Of a stretch of 64,000 nucleotides of DNA, positions 36,633-45,937 are shown piece after piece (within the stretch, counting starts at the first letter, position 1; every line of letters begins with the position of its first letter). A model generated the notes under the pieces. It was not told the DNA's origin, did no database searches, and saw only the letters and a program-made list of their open reading frames with translations. A program made the translations under genes and the position numbers. The stretch covers positions 1-64,000 of the forward strand of contig NZ_LUUG01000070.1 in NCBI RefSeq assembly GCF_001644035.1, in the 5' to 3' direction. The DNA is from Methylomonas methanica (GTDB taxonomy: Bacteria > Pseudomonadota > Gammaproteobacteria > Methylococcales > Methylomonadaceae).

Positions 36633-37139
36633 ATGCAAGAACAACTTAACGAAAAACTTTCTCAACTGATAGACGACGAACTGGATAGTCAGCAGGCGCT
36701 GTCGCTATTAAAGTCTTTGCAGAACGACGGCTTGCTAAAAGACAAGTTGCGACGCTATCAAATTGCCAGCCAAGTAATGAAGAGTGGCGAATATTCCCAC
36801 GTTACCAGCGATTTTGTAGACAAGATCCACGAACAGATTCGGCAAGAACCTACTTACTTCCTACCCCGGAAAAAGTCGGCGGTAAATTGGCAAAAAGCGG
36901 CGCTGGCGATTGCCGCTTCGGTAGCGTTGGCCGTCGTATGGGTCAGTAGCAAAGTGGATAAGCAAATGCATAATCCTTTCGCCACGGTCGAGATAGTTGC
37001 CCAGAGTAAAGAGGCATCAGCCGAGGAAATGCATGCTAGATTCAAGGATTATCTGGAAGCTCATGATAACGCGATGTATGTCAATAGCGTGCAAGCGGGG
37101 CAGCCCTATGCGCGGGTGGTGGGCTATCGGCAGGAATAA
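36633..37139 (+). CDS. rseA: Anti-sigma-E factor
   Basis: The 168-residue protein has a cytoplasmic N-terminal sigma-binding domain (EKLSQLIDDELDSQQALSLL), one membrane helix (about 88-106, KAALAIAASVALAVVWVSS) and a periplasmic C-terminal part. RseA/MucA holds RpoE at the membrane until regulated proteolysis releases it. The gene starts ten bases after rpoE and ends four bases before rseB. Confidence 0.93.
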   Translation: MQEQLNEKLSQLIDDELDSQQALSLLKSLQNDGLLKDKLRRYQIASQVMKSGEYSHVTSDFVDKIHEQIRQEPTYFLPRKKSAVNWQKAALAIAASVALAVVWVSSKVDKQMHNPFATVEIVAQSKEASAEEMHARFKDYLEAHDNAMYVNSVQAGQPYARVVGYRQE

Positions 37140-37143
37140 CCAC

Positions 37144-38088
37144 GTGAGAGTTTTAAAAGCTTTTTTGCTATGCGTTGTTTGCCAAAGCGCTGTTGCCGAT
37201 AAGGATCAAGTTACGGCGCGGCAATGGCTGGATAATATGAACCGGGCGATGAAAACCCTCAATTATCGAGGTACCGTGATTTTCATGAAAAACGGCCAGC
37301 TCGATACGATGAAATATCGGCACAGTGTCGAAAACGGCGTTGAACAGGAGCACTTGGCGTCGTTGAATTCGCCGATGCGGGAAGTGACTCGCAAATCTAA
37401 CGAAGTGACCTGCGTGTTTAAAGAAACCAGTCAGAAAGTGGTGAATCACCATCCGCTTGACAGCTCGTTTATCGTCAATTTGCCGCAGAACACCGCAACC
37501 CTGGAAAAATATTACCAACTAGGTTTGTCCGGCCAGGAATCTATCGCCATGTTGCCGACGCAAATCGTTAGTGTCGAACCTACCGATGCGCTGCGTTACC
37601 CGAGAAAAATCTGGGTGGATACCCAGCATTTTTTGCCGCTGAAAGTAGAAGTTTACAATTTAGACGGCAGCATCCTGGAACAAGTAGTCTTCACCGATTT
37701 AATGACCGATTCATCAGCCGAGCCCCATGCCGGCAATGTCGACGACAACAGCTTTCATGTCAAACACATCCACGCTACTCAAGCCGAACCGTTTGAAAAT
37801 GCCAGATTCGTGTTGAAGAATTGGCCGGCAGGGTTTGAGCCGGTATTTTTTATTCGCAATTCCATCCAGCAATCTCAGAAAGCTGTGGATCATCTATTGA
37901 TTAGCGACGGTTTCTCTACGGTGTCGGTGTATCTGGAAGCCAAAGAATCACAAGGTATGAACGGTTTGCATAGTCTGGGTTCTGTCAATTCTTTCAGTAA
38001 GGTGATTGGCGATACGCAATTCACCGTATTGGGCGAAGTACCCGCCAAAACAGTCGAGCTAATTGCTGACGGCATAGCGCTACGTTAG
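37144..38088 (+). CDS. rseB: Sigma-E regulatory protein RseB/MucB
   Basis: The 314-residue periplasmic protein starts with GTG at 37144, giving a signal peptide MRVLKAFLLCVVCQSAVA cut before DKD. The N-terminal lipid-binding-like domain has WLDNMNRAMKTLNYRGTVIF, and a smaller C-terminal domain follows (VYLEAKESQGMNGLHSLGSVN). RseB protects RseA from the first protease and senses off-pathway LPS or outer-membrane stress. A longer frame starting at 36997 lies inside rseA and is rejected. Confidence 0.95.
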   Translation: MRVLKAFLLCVVCQSAVADKDQVTARQWLDNMNRAMKTLNYRGTVIFMKNGQLDTMKYRHSVENGVEQEHLASLNSPMREVTRKSNEVTCVFKETSQKVVNHHPLDSSFIVNLPQNTATLEKYYQLGLSGQESIAMLPTQIVSVEPTDALRYPRKIWVDTQHFLPLKVEVYNLDGSILEQVVFTDLMTDSSAEPHAGNVDDNSFHVKHIHATQAEPFENARFVLKNWPAGFEPVFFIRNSIQQSQKAVDHLLISDGFSTVSVYLEAKESQGMNGLHSLGSVNSFSKVIGDTQFTVLGEVPAKTVELIADGIALR

Positions 38089-38131
38089 CGTGTCCTTTTT
38101 GTAACAAATCAAATGTATGAGTGGAGATTAC

Positions 38132-39538
38132 ATGCTTAATAAGCTGTTTTATGGAGTTTTGATATTTTTAGTGGCGATTGATGCAAGCTATGCGCAACTG
38201 CCTGATTTTACTGAAATGGTGAAAACCAACGGGGATGCTGTGGTCAATATCAGTACTACCCAAAAGGCTGCCGATCCGCAGGCCGGCGTCGATCAGCAGC
38301 AAATGCCGGAGGATATGCCACCGGAAATGGAGGAGTTTTTTCGACGGTTCTTCCAGGGGCCCGGGCGTGGTGGTAATACTCCACGAGAAACCAATTCCCT
38401 GGGGTCAGGGTTTGTGATTTCCAAAGACGGATACGTATTGACTAACCACCACGTGGTCAACAATGCGTCCGAGATTGTCGTCAAATTAAAAGACCGCCGG
38501 GAGTTGATCGCCAAATTGATCGGCTCCGACGAAAGTACCGATGTGGCCTTGTTGAAGGTAGAGGCGAAAGATCTGCCGGTCGTGGAAGTCGGCGTTCCCG
38601 ATCAATTGCAAGTGGGCGAGTGGGTATTGGCCATCGGTACGCCGTTTGGTTTTGATCAATCCGTCACCGCCGGCATCGTTAGTGCCAAAGGGCGCAGTCT
38701 GCCGGATGGCAACTATGTGCCTTTCATCCAAACCGACGTGGCCATCAATCCGGGCAATTCCGGCGGCCCCTTATTCAATATGCAAGGCAAGGTAGTAGGG
38801 ATTAACTCGCAAATCTACAGCCGTTCCGGCGGCTACATGGGTTTATCGTTTGCGATTCCTATCGATGTGGCGATGAACGTGGTCGAACAAATCAAGAGCA
38901 AGGGTAAAGTCTCGCGCGGCTGGTTGGGTGTACAAATCCAGGATGTGACCCGGCAGTTGGCGGAGTCGTTTGGCATGGATAGACCGCACGGTGCATTGGT
39001 ATCAAAAGTTATTCCAGGCGGCCCTGCAGAAAAAGCCGGTATTCAAATCGGCGATATTATTGTCGAATTTAATGGTCAAATAATCGAAACTTCCGGCGAA
39101 TTGCCGCCTAGAGTGGGCATGACGCCTATCGATGAAAAAGCCAAGGTTAAAATCATTCGCCAAGGTGATAAGCAGGATCTGAGTGTGAAAATCGGTTTGC
39201 TGCCTGCGCAACCTTCCTCTTTGGCAAACGCGCCCGCCGCCGCCCCTGAAGTGGCCGTGAATCGACTGGGATTGGCTGTTGCTGATTTGACCAGCGAACA
39301 ACGCCAGCAATCGCAGGTGGAAAAAAACGGCGTATTGGTCCAAAAAGTTAATAAAGGTATTGCGATGGATGCCGGCATCCAGCCTGGTGACATTATTTTA
39401 CGCATTCAAAATAATGTGGTGCGCGATGCCGCCGAGTTTAATTCCATCGTCGCGAAATTACCGGTTGAAAAATCGATAGCACTTTTGGTACAACGTAACG
39501 GCAGTCCGGTGTTTTTAGCGTTTAAAATCGAGAAATAA
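38132..39538 (+). CDS. mucD: Periplasmic serine protease DegP/MucD
   Basis: The 468-residue protein has a signal peptide (MLNKLFYGVLIFLVAIDASYA), a trypsin-like domain and two PDZ domains. The triad is His in YVLTNHHVV, Asp in ESTDVALLK and Ser in NPGNSGGPLF. PDZ motifs are SRGWLGVQIQD and a C-terminal DAGIQPGDIILRI. It degrades or refolds damaged periplasmic proteins, and its place at the end of the sigma-E operon makes it a direct output of that pathway. The ATG at 38132 follows GGAG at five bases, better than the ATG at 38117. Confidence 0.95.
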   Translation: MLNKLFYGVLIFLVAIDASYAQLPDFTEMVKTNGDAVVNISTTQKAADPQAGVDQQQMPEDMPPEMEEFFRRFFQGPGRGGNTPRETNSLGSGFVISKDGYVLTNHHVVNNASEIVVKLKDRRELIAKLIGSDESTDVALLKVEAKDLPVVEVGVPDQLQVGEWVLAIGTPFGFDQSVTAGIVSAKGRSLPDGNYVPFIQTDVAINPGNSGGPLFNMQGKVVGINSQIYSRSGGYMGLSFAIPIDVAMNVVEQIKSKGKVSRGWLGVQIQDVTRQLAESFGMDRPHGALVSKVIPGGPAEKAGIQIGDIIVEFNGQIIETSGELPPRVGMTPIDEKAKVKIIRQGDKQDLSVKIGLLPAQPSSLANAPAAAPEVAVNRLGLAVADLTSEQRQQSQVEKNGVLVQKVNKGIAMDAGIQPGDIILRIQNNVVRDAAEFNSIVAKLPVEKSIALLVQRNGSPVFLAFKIEK

Positions 39539-39551
39539 TTGAGGTAACTCA

Positions 39552-40460
39552 ATGCCTACCGCCAGCAATGTAACGCAATTGATCGGCAATACGCCCTTAG
39601 TGAAATTACATAAAGTTGTGTTGGAAAACTCCGCGACTGTGCTGGCAAAGTTGGAATCGAGAAACCCCGGCGGTTCAGTCAAGGACAGAATCGGTCTGGC
39701 CATGATTCAAGCCGCCGAGAAAGCGGGGCGCTTGCGCAACGGCGGTACTATTGTCGAGCCGACCTCCGGCAATACCGGTATTGCTTTGGCCATGATCGCC
39801 GCTGCGCGCGGTTATCACTGCATTTTGACGATGCCGGAAACCATGTCTATCGAGCGCAGGCAATTATTGGCATTGTATGGTGCGGAAATCGTGTTGACGC
39901 CGGGTGCTGAAGGTATGACCGGTGCAATTGCCAAGGCGCAGGAAATCGTCAGGCAAACGCCGGGGGCATTTATGCCCCATCAATTCGAAAATCCCGCTAA
40001 CCCGGAAGTTCACAGACAAACCACTGCCCAGGAAATCTGGTCTGCTACCGATGGTCAACTTGATGCCTTTGTGTGCGGGGTGGGTACCGGCGGTACCATT
40101 TCCGGGGTTGCCGACGTGATCAAAAACCGTAAACCGCAGTTTCAAGTGATTGCGGTGGAGCCGGCCGAGTCCCCGCTGATCTCTGGCGGCACGCATTCGC
40201 CGCATAAAATTCAGGGTATAGGGCCCGGTTTTGTGCCCAAGAATCTGGAGGTTGATCTGTTGGATGGCATTGAATTAGTCACCACGGCAGAAGCCTTTAC
40301 GATGCGCAAAAGGCTGATCCAAGAAGAAGGCATAATGGCCGGTATTTCCTCGGGTGCCAGTGTTTGCGCGGCGGTGCGCGTCGCCGCACAGATGGGTGCC
40401 GGTAAAACCGTGGTGACCATTATTCACGACACCGGCGAGCGCTATTTAAGTATGAGCTAA
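39552..40460 (+). CDS. cysK: Cysteine synthase A (O-acetylserine sulfhydrylase)
   Basis: The PLP enzyme makes cysteine from O-acetylserine and sulfide. The 302 residues show the PLP-Lys motif [11 protein letters not shown], the asparagine loop [37 protein letters not shown] and a late SSGAS. The presence of [17 protein letters not shown] favours CysK over CysM, which lacks this stretch. It starts 13 bases after mucD, so it may be part of the stress operon message. Confidence 0.92.
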   Translation: MPTASNVTQLIGNTPLVKLHKVVLENSATVLAKLESRNPGGSVKDRIGLAMIQAAEKAGRLRNGGTIVEPTSGNTGIALAMIAAARGYHCILTMPETMSIERRQLLALYGAEIVLTPGAEGMTGAIAKAQEIVRQTPGAFMPHQFENPANPEVHRQTTAQEIWSATDGQLDAFVCGVGTGGTISGVADVIKNRKPQFQVIAVEPAESPLISGGTHSPHKIQGIGPGFVPKNLEVDLLDGIELVTTAEAFTMRKRLIQEEGIMAGISSGASVCAAVRVAAQMGAGKTVVTIIHDTGERYLSMS

Positions 40461-40502
40461 CGCCGTTTTATCCCGCATTCTGCTGGAGCAAAAATAATAA
40501 CA

Positions 40503-41759
40503 ATGACAAATCCCAGCATCAAAATACGTTCCACCGGACTAGGTTATTTTATTAACCGCATTCAAACCCTTTTTGTCAGCATGTTACGTATCTGGACGAT
40601 ACCCATCGTCCTGATGCTCAGCCTGTCGTCCGGCTTTACCACCTATTACGGTTTATCGCATTTCATCACCCCCTGGATTGCGTTGGTGATTACCATCGCC
40701 ATTCAATCCATCATTGTGATCTGCTCCCTGGAGATGGCGGGCATTCATTGGAAAGCCAATCGCATGCGCTACTTTACCGTGGTAGCGTCGTTGGCGGTGG
40801 CGATTACCGCTTCGGTGACGTTTTCCTATTTCAAGTTTTACGAAATATCCGAGCAGGAAACCCTGCATATCAATCGGCTGAACGAGTTAAGGCAGCAAAC
40901 TAAAAGTTATTTGGACGGTATTCTGCAAGTTAAAAGCCAGATGCTGCACCAACAAAAACTTGATCTGGAAAAAGCTTCCTTGGATGCCAGTCAGGCCTAT
41001 TTCGGCACGCACAATCAGATCGGGCCCGGCTATAAAAATCAGGTAGGAGAAGGGCCGTTCTGGCGCCACTACAACCAAATTTATCAAGAAAAAAAGCAGG
41101 CCTTGCAACAGCAGGAACAAGCATTTCAGACGCTGGACAGCAATATTCGGTTGCTGCAAAGCAATTTGAATCAGCTGGACGTGACTAACGACAAGGAAGG
41201 CACCTATTCACAATTTTTAAAGAATTATCAGGATATTCAGCTTGGCGTGAATCAATTGGCCAGCAGCATGGGCCTGTCTTTACCCGATGCGCCCTTGCTT
41301 ATGACCTATAAACAGTTTGTCGAGGAAGTTAAACCTTCGTTTGCGATGTGGCGTGGGTTTTCCTGGTTCGCGTTTGCTTGTGCGGCGATGGTGGATTTTT
41401 TCACGGTGCTGCTGTCTTATCGCTTGGAGTTCACCGCGCCGGGACCGTTAACAATCCAGGAAGAAGAGTTGGTGTTTGAATGCCTGCGGCAATTCACCGA
41501 GTTTCGGATCAACGAGAACGACGAACTGGAAATGGTCATCGAAAAATCCGATCTGGAAAAAGCCCGGCGCTATTCCGATTGGTCGCGGATGTTCGTGGTT
41601 GGCCTACTACTCAGTCGCGGCTTTTTGCGCAAAGTGGACGATAGAACGGTGGAGTTTGCACCGAATCTGTATCCGCTGATTGCGGAAAAAATGTCCGACA
41701 AAATCGCCGCGCTTAAACAAAAATCCGTTGCCGCGTCCAGCGCCGTTAGCCATGAATAG
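40503..41759 (+). CDS. Polytopic membrane protein with coiled coil, unrecognised
   Basis: The 418-residue protein has three N-terminal membrane helices (about 25-110), a long Q/L/K-rich coiled coil (about 125-245), one more helix near 285-305, and a cytoplasmic C-terminus of about 110 residues (LVFECLRQFTEFRINENDELEMV, FVVGLLLSRGFLRK). That tail looks like a small winged-helix-type fold, but I cannot name it. Its last codons overlap the start of the next gene (ATGAATAG), so translation is coupled. With the next two genes it looks like an envelope unit: membrane protein, coiled-coil protein, lipoprotein. Function unknown. Confidence 0.65.
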   Translation: MTNPSIKIRSTGLGYFINRIQTLFVSMLRIWTIPIVLMLSLSSGFTTYYGLSHFITPWIALVITIAIQSIIVICSLEMAGIHWKANRMRYFTVVASLAVAITASVTFSYFKFYEISEQETLHINRLNELRQQTKSYLDGILQVKSQMLHQQKLDLEKASLDASQAYFGTHNQIGPGYKNQVGEGPFWRHYNQIYQEKKQALQQQEQAFQTLDSNIRLLQSNLNQLDVTNDKEGTYSQFLKNYQDIQLGVNQLASSMGLSLPDAPLLMTYKQFVEEVKPSFAMWRGFSWFAFACAAMVDFFTVLLSYRLEFTAPGPLTIQEEELVFECLRQFTEFRINENDELEMVIEKSDLEKARRYSDWSRMFVVGLLLSRGFLRKVDDRTVEFAPNLYPLIAEKMSDKIAALKQKSVAASSAVSHE

Positions 41760-42813
41760 CCCCGGAACCGAATTGGAAGCCTGGCTGGCCGGCTGCGACT
41801 TATTCGAAGAGTCGCTCGCCGATACGGAGCAGTGGATTGCCGGTTTCGATGCCGACCGGCAAGTGGTGCAGCTCAAACTCGGGCCGTATAAAAAGCTCTA
41901 TCTACGGCCGAAAAAATTCGTCAAACGCTTCTATCACCATATTCACCCGCTGACGATAGAAAGCTGGCAATACCGGCGGCAGCTGAGTATGTTCGACGAT
42001 TTTTGCACAGTGGACTTGGCGCTGGATTTGCGTTTTCAGGCTACCTTGGCTTATGTGCTGAAAAACAGCGAAATGCTACCGACGATTAACCAACACATCA
42101 AGCAGCTGTATGGCGATATTATCGACGATGTGGTCAATCTTGAGCTGCAAGCGCTGGCCGATGGCAACTGGATTCATAGCGGCCTGATCGACATCGAAAA
42201 ACGTATCGCCCTGGCTATCAACCAAGTGTTGATGCAACAGCATATTCAATCGCAAGCACTATGCAGTCTAACGGCCAGTTTCAACGAATTTCCGACCGTG
42301 CAGCTGGGCCGGGATAGCGTTTATCTGAACGTGTTGAAAAAGACTTTTGAATTGAATGAAGCGCGCACCCGCGAGCTGTCCCGGCAACAACGCTTGTTGG
42401 AAGAGGAGGAAATACACGAAAAGCGCCTGCAACTGGAACATTTGCGCCGCGTATCCGAGTTGGAATTGCAGATGCAGGCTCAGGAAGCCGAAAAACAGCG
42501 GCGCCTGCTGGAAGACAAACAAGATCAGCTCAGTCAACAACTGGAACTTGAGAAGCGTTTGTATGCCGAACAGCTACGCCATGAAAACGAATTAAAGGCC
42601 ATGCGTCTGGAAGCGGAGTTGCTTGCCCAGGAAGCCCAGCAGGCTAGGCAAAGGCTTGCGGAAAGTCAGCAGCTCTCAGAACAATTGACCCATCAGGCGG
42701 AATTGCACGATAAAAAGGTGCTTGCCGATATTCGCTTGCAGCAACGCACGCAAAGCTTATGGCAAGAGAATGGTTCAACGAACGAAACAGGGAGTGATCA
42801 TGCAGAGCAATAA
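41752..42813 (+). CDS. Coiled-coil protein of the membrane-protein operon, unrecognised
   Basis: The 353-residue protein is soluble, with a globular N-terminal two-thirds and a long acidic-basic coiled coil from about 205 to 340 (QRLLEEEEIHEKRLQLE and the following heptads). The ATG at 41752 overlaps the preceding stop, and the frame runs on into the next gene with a 14-base overlap. This tight packing means the three products are probably made in fixed ratio and act together. No known domain was recognised. Confidence 0.65.
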   Translation: MNSPGTELEAWLAGCDLFEESLADTEQWIAGFDADRQVVQLKLGPYKKLYLRPKKFVKRFYHHIHPLTIESWQYRRQLSMFDDFCTVDLALDLRFQATLAYVLKNSEMLPTINQHIKQLYGDIIDDVVNLELQALADGNWIHSGLIDIEKRIALAINQVLMQQHIQSQALCSLTASFNEFPTVQLGRDSVYLNVLKKTFELNEARTRELSRQQRLLEEEEIHEKRLQLEHLRRVSELELQMQAQEAEKQRRLLEDKQDQLSQQLELEKRLYAEQLRHENELKAMRLEAELLAQEAQQARQRLAESQQLSEQLTHQAELHDKKVLADIRLQQRTQSLWQENGSTNETGSDHAEQ

Positions 42814-43525
42814 ATTGATAGGTGTAAGTTATCGGCTTTTGGTTTTGCTACTAACCGCGTTGCTGGCGGCTTGCAGTACCACGCCGCGTCCGCTGCAATT
42901 TCGCACGGAAATCGATTCGCTAGTCGCCGTTAGCGCTCCGCAAAGCAATATGCGATTCGTGGTATTGCCGGGCAATGCCGGCGCAAACGAACAGGATTTG
43001 CAGTTTATCGAGTTTAAAACCTATATCGAAAAAGTTCTGGCTAATCGCGGTTACAGCAAGGCCAACAGTATCCAGGACAGCAACTTGGTGATGTTCCTGA
43101 GTTACGGTGTCGGTGCCCCGGAAGTGCATCAATACACTTACGAGGTACCGTTGTGGAACGACATGGGGTATTACTATCCGTACCGAATGTCCAGATTTTA
43201 CAACGGCTATTATCCGGGCTTCGGCGTCGGCGGCTATTCGCAACGTACCGAATCCTATACGACATTCCGGCGCTATCTGGTGCTGGAAGCCTGCGATAAA
43301 GAGGCCTATTTGCAACAGCAACAGCGCAAACAGCTATGGAAAACCAGCGTGCAAAGCAACGGTTCCAGCAATGACTTGCGCCTGGTGTTCCCGTATATGG
43401 CGGCGGCCATGCAAGCCTATTTAGGTACTAACACAGGGCACATGATCACTGTGGATATCGACGAAACCAATACGCTGGTGCGTAGCCTGCTTGGTCCATT
43501 TCAACCCAGCACGGCGCCACCGTGA
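42800..43525 (+). CDS. Lipoprotein (DUF4136-like)
   Basis: The 241-residue protein has a lipoprotein signal with lipobox LLAAC (Cys25) and a mature part with a beta-rich core. Stretches with YIEKVLANRGYSKANSIQD and VMFLSYGVG are like DUF4136 lipoproteins, which are envelope proteins of unknown role. The tyrosine/glycine-rich segment MGYYYPYRMSRFYNGYYPGF around residue 140 is notable and often seen in outer-membrane-associated proteins. The ATG at 42800 follows GGAGTGATC and lies within the end of the coiled-coil gene. Confidence 0.75.
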   Translation: MQSNKLIGVSYRLLVLLLTALLAACSTTPRPLQFRTEIDSLVAVSAPQSNMRFVVLPGNAGANEQDLQFIEFKTYIEKVLANRGYSKANSIQDSNLVMFLSYGVGAPEVHQYTYEVPLWNDMGYYYPYRMSRFYNGYYPGFGVGGYSQRTESYTTFRRYLVLEACDKEAYLQQQQRKQLWKTSVQSNGSSNDLRLVFPYMAAAMQAYLGTNTGHMITVDIDETNTLVRSLLGPFQPSTAPP

Positions 43526-43714
43526 TAAAGATGGGATTTGGTTTTCCGCCCCCCGGTTATGCTTGATTGCAGGCAAAATATTGACAACATCTGGTGCCCG
43601 TTACAGACTGGGTGCACAGCCGCTAAGCTAGGGATTGGATTTGAAGTCTAGTATCTGCTTGGCCGAGCCGAACGTTTAGGGATGAAAGTTAACAATAATA
43701 ATCAGGAGAGCAGC

Positions 43715-44242
43715 ATGAAAATAATCGTTTTGGGATTTATCCTGGCTTTCAATAGCTTGTCTGTACACGCTGCGAAATACGGCCTGGAGCCGGGCGACGC
43801 GGTACTGACCAATTGTCACGAAATTTATACCAGAGGGGTGGTTAAAGCCAAGGTCGACGATGGCTACACCGTGCATTTTCCGAAGAACAGCGGCCCCATC
43901 CAATGTCCGCCGTTTCGCTGGCATGCAGAGTTTGTATTGCCGTTTCAATCCGTTCCGGAATATCGCCTGAAGTTTTTGGGTGGCTTAAAACGGGACATCG
44001 TCTTTCAGGTGGGCGAGCCGGTGACTTTTCGGGTCGATACCGACAGGCGCGTCGTCAAGAACAAAGCCAGCATCGATATCGACGCACAGATTACCGACAT
44101 CAGCAGCAACGGTGCGATAGCCGTGAAATTAATCAGCACCGATCCGGAAGCAGCGGCGACATTTTGGCAATGGATAGGCGGCAATTATGTCGATTTACGG
44201 CATAAATATTTGGAACTGGAACGGGATAAAAGATCCCGGTAA
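43715..44242 (+). CDS. Secreted hypothetical protein
   Basis: The 175-residue protein has a signal peptide (MKIIVLGFILAFNSLSVHA) and a mature part of about 156 residues rich in beta strands. Two cysteines, in LTNCHEIY and IQCPPFRW, could form a disulfide. I do not recognise a family. The ATG at 43715 follows AGGAGAGCAGC and is preferred over the ATG at 43682. It stands alone between the envelope operon and a gap of 420 bases. Confidence 0.7.
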   Translation: MKIIVLGFILAFNSLSVHAAKYGLEPGDAVLTNCHEIYTRGVVKAKVDDGYTVHFPKNSGPIQCPPFRWHAEFVLPFQSVPEYRLKFLGGLKRDIVFQVGEPVTFRVDTDRRVVKNKASIDIDAQITDISSNGAIAVKLISTDPEAAATFWQWIGGNYVDLRHKYLELERDKRSR

Positions 44243-44662
44243 TCGGCATAAATTAAGCTAAACACTTTCATGTCATTGCCAACTCAAACGTTGGTAAGTT
44301 GCAACTATTCAGCGAATCGCAAGATTCTGCAAAGCGTCGAGAAATTACTCTCTCCTGATGGACGACTATATGGATGCAGAGGTCAAGGCATGGAGCAATT
44401 GCCGAGAGGTTTGGAGAGAGGAGAATTCCTCGCCATTTAGTTTCCTAGCTTCTGTTGGACACGGAGATCAACTCAACTTGAATCCTGGTTTGCTTATTTT
44501 CCTTATTTACCATACGCTTTCGGTCAAACACACTGATGCGGCGTCTACATCCGTTTAAAGATGGCCGCAAAACTTCGAATGGACGGGGGCGGAGCGTTGG
44601 GCGAGACGGCATGCATTCCGCATTTTTCCATTTGACAAAAGTAGATCGGACTGTCAATCCCG
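44243..44662. other. 420-base gap without a recognised gene
   Basis: An open frame at 44358-44558 exists, but it lacks a ribosome-binding site and resembles nothing known. The gap probably holds the promoter of the HD-GYP gene. No repeat or stable hairpin was recognised apart from a short GAGGAGAATTCCTC palindrome near 44418. Confidence 0.4.
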
Positions 44663-45937
44663 ATGCAAGATAACTTCAACATTACCATGGATCAGCTGCG
44701 GGTTGGGTTGTATATCCACCTCGATCTGAAATGGTTTGATCACCCTTTCTCGTTCAGTCATTTCAAGATAAAGAACGAGGCGCAGATCAAGACCATCCAG
44801 AGTCTCGGGCTCAAGTCAATTCGTTACGATCCGGTCCTCAGCGATGTCAACCCGCTACCTCAAAAAACACAACAGGTACAGCAGACACCGGTTGCAGCCA
44901 AGCCGGATATTTCGCCGGTGTTGGCGGCCAAGCTTGCGCTAGTCGAGCGCATCCAGCAGCAGCGAGAGGCGGCGGTGCGGGTTGAAAATGCCTTTGTCAA
45001 TACCGCTAAAACGATTCAAGGCATCGAGAAAAACCTGTATACCATGCCGGCAGAGACCGTGCGCAAGGCGGGACAATTGGTAGACCAAATTATCGACTCG
45101 CTGCTTTCTGCGCCGGAACTCGCTATTCACGTCATGATAGGCAAGGCGGGTGCCGAAGAAATGTATTACCACTCCTTGAATGTCACCATGCTGTCCCTGA
45201 TGATGGCGCGCGACATCCAGTTGCCCCAACAGGTAGTCAGCACCTTGGGAATAGGCGCACTATTCCACGATATTGGTCATAAGGAGATTCCCGCAAAGAT
45301 CCTTATGAAAAAGGACCCGCTCAATCAGGCTGAGCGCCATTTATTCGAAATGCATTGCCAGTACGGCGTGGGTATCGGCCAGCGACTGGGGCTTGCACCC
45401 GCCGTCTTGACCATCATCAGCGAACATCACGAATTGTTCGATGGGACTGGCTACCCTAGTAAGCTCAAAGGCGAAGCGATCGGTTTGCTTTCCCGCATTG
45501 TCGTCATTGCCAACCATTACGATGAACTGTGCAACCCGGTGAATATTAACGATGCACTGACGCCCCATGAAGCTCTGTCGACGATGTTCGCCAAGTTGCG
45601 CAATAAATTCGATCAGAAACTGCTCCAGGTCTTCATCCGTTGTCTTGGGGTGTATCCGCCGGGCACAATCGTGCAGTTTTCCAATGGTGTGATCGGCATG
45701 GTCGTCACCGTCAATACGGCCAAGCCGATGAAACCGCTGGTGCTCATTTACGACGCGGATATCCCCAGGGATGAAGCGATTCTGGTGGACATGGCGTGCG
45801 AAGCGGATGCGAATATTGCGAAGGCGATCAGACCGGCGCAGGTGCCGCGGGAAATATACAACTATCTCAGTCCACGCAAACGGGTCAATTATTATTTCGA
45901 TCCGAGCCAACCCGGCCAGGAGCAAACCGCCAGATGA
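44663..45937 (+). CDS. HD-GYP c-di-GMP phosphodiesterase with DUF3391 domain
   Basis: The 424-residue protein has an N-terminal DUF3391 domain (LRVGLYIHLDLKWFDHPFSF) and an HD-GYP domain. The metal and signature motifs are LFHDIGHKEIPAKIL (about residues 198-212) and SEHHELFDGTGYPSKL (about 253-268). Both are complete, so an active phosphodiesterase is expected, soluble in the cytoplasm. A short C-terminal extension includes PPGTIVQFSNGVIGMVV. The stop overlaps the start of the sensor kinase gene by four bases (ATGA), suggesting they are made together. Confidence 0.93.
   Translation: MQDNFNITMDQLRVGLYIHLDLKWFDHPFSFSHFKIKNEAQIKTIQSLGLKSIRYDPVLSDVNPLPQKTQQVQQTPVAAKPDISPVLAAKLALVERIQQQREAAVRVENAFVNTAKTIQGIEKNLYTMPAETVRKAGQLVDQIIDSLLSAPELAIHVMIGKAGAEEMYYHSLNVTMLSLMMARDIQLPQQVVSTLGIGALFHDIGHKEIPAKILMKKDPLNQAERHLFEMHCQYGVGIGQRLGLAPAVLTIISEHHELFDGTGYPSKLKGEAIGLLSRIVVIANHYDELCNPVNINDALTPHEALSTMFAKLRNKFDQKLLQVFIRCLGVYPPGTIVQFSNGVIGMVVTVNTAKPMKPLVLIYDADIPRDEAILVDMACEADANIAKAIRPAQVPREIYNYLSPRKRVNYYFDPSQPGQEQTAR

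Noticed and set aside
36997-38088. A longer frame for rseB beginning inside rseA
   Set aside because: The GTG at 37144 gives a clean signal peptide, and the extension is an out-of-frame reading of the rseA end.
39552-40460. Assignment as CysM (cysteine synthase B)
   Set aside because: The [17 protein letters not shown] segment and overall motif order match CysK.
43560-43680. A structured-looking GC-rich leader before the secreted-protein gene, considered as a riboswitch
   Set aside because: No known conserved riboswitch core could be recognised, and the pairing seen is short.
44358-44558. A 66-codon open frame between the secreted protein and the HD-GYP gene
   Set aside because: No ribosome-binding site, no recognisable product, and atypical composition.
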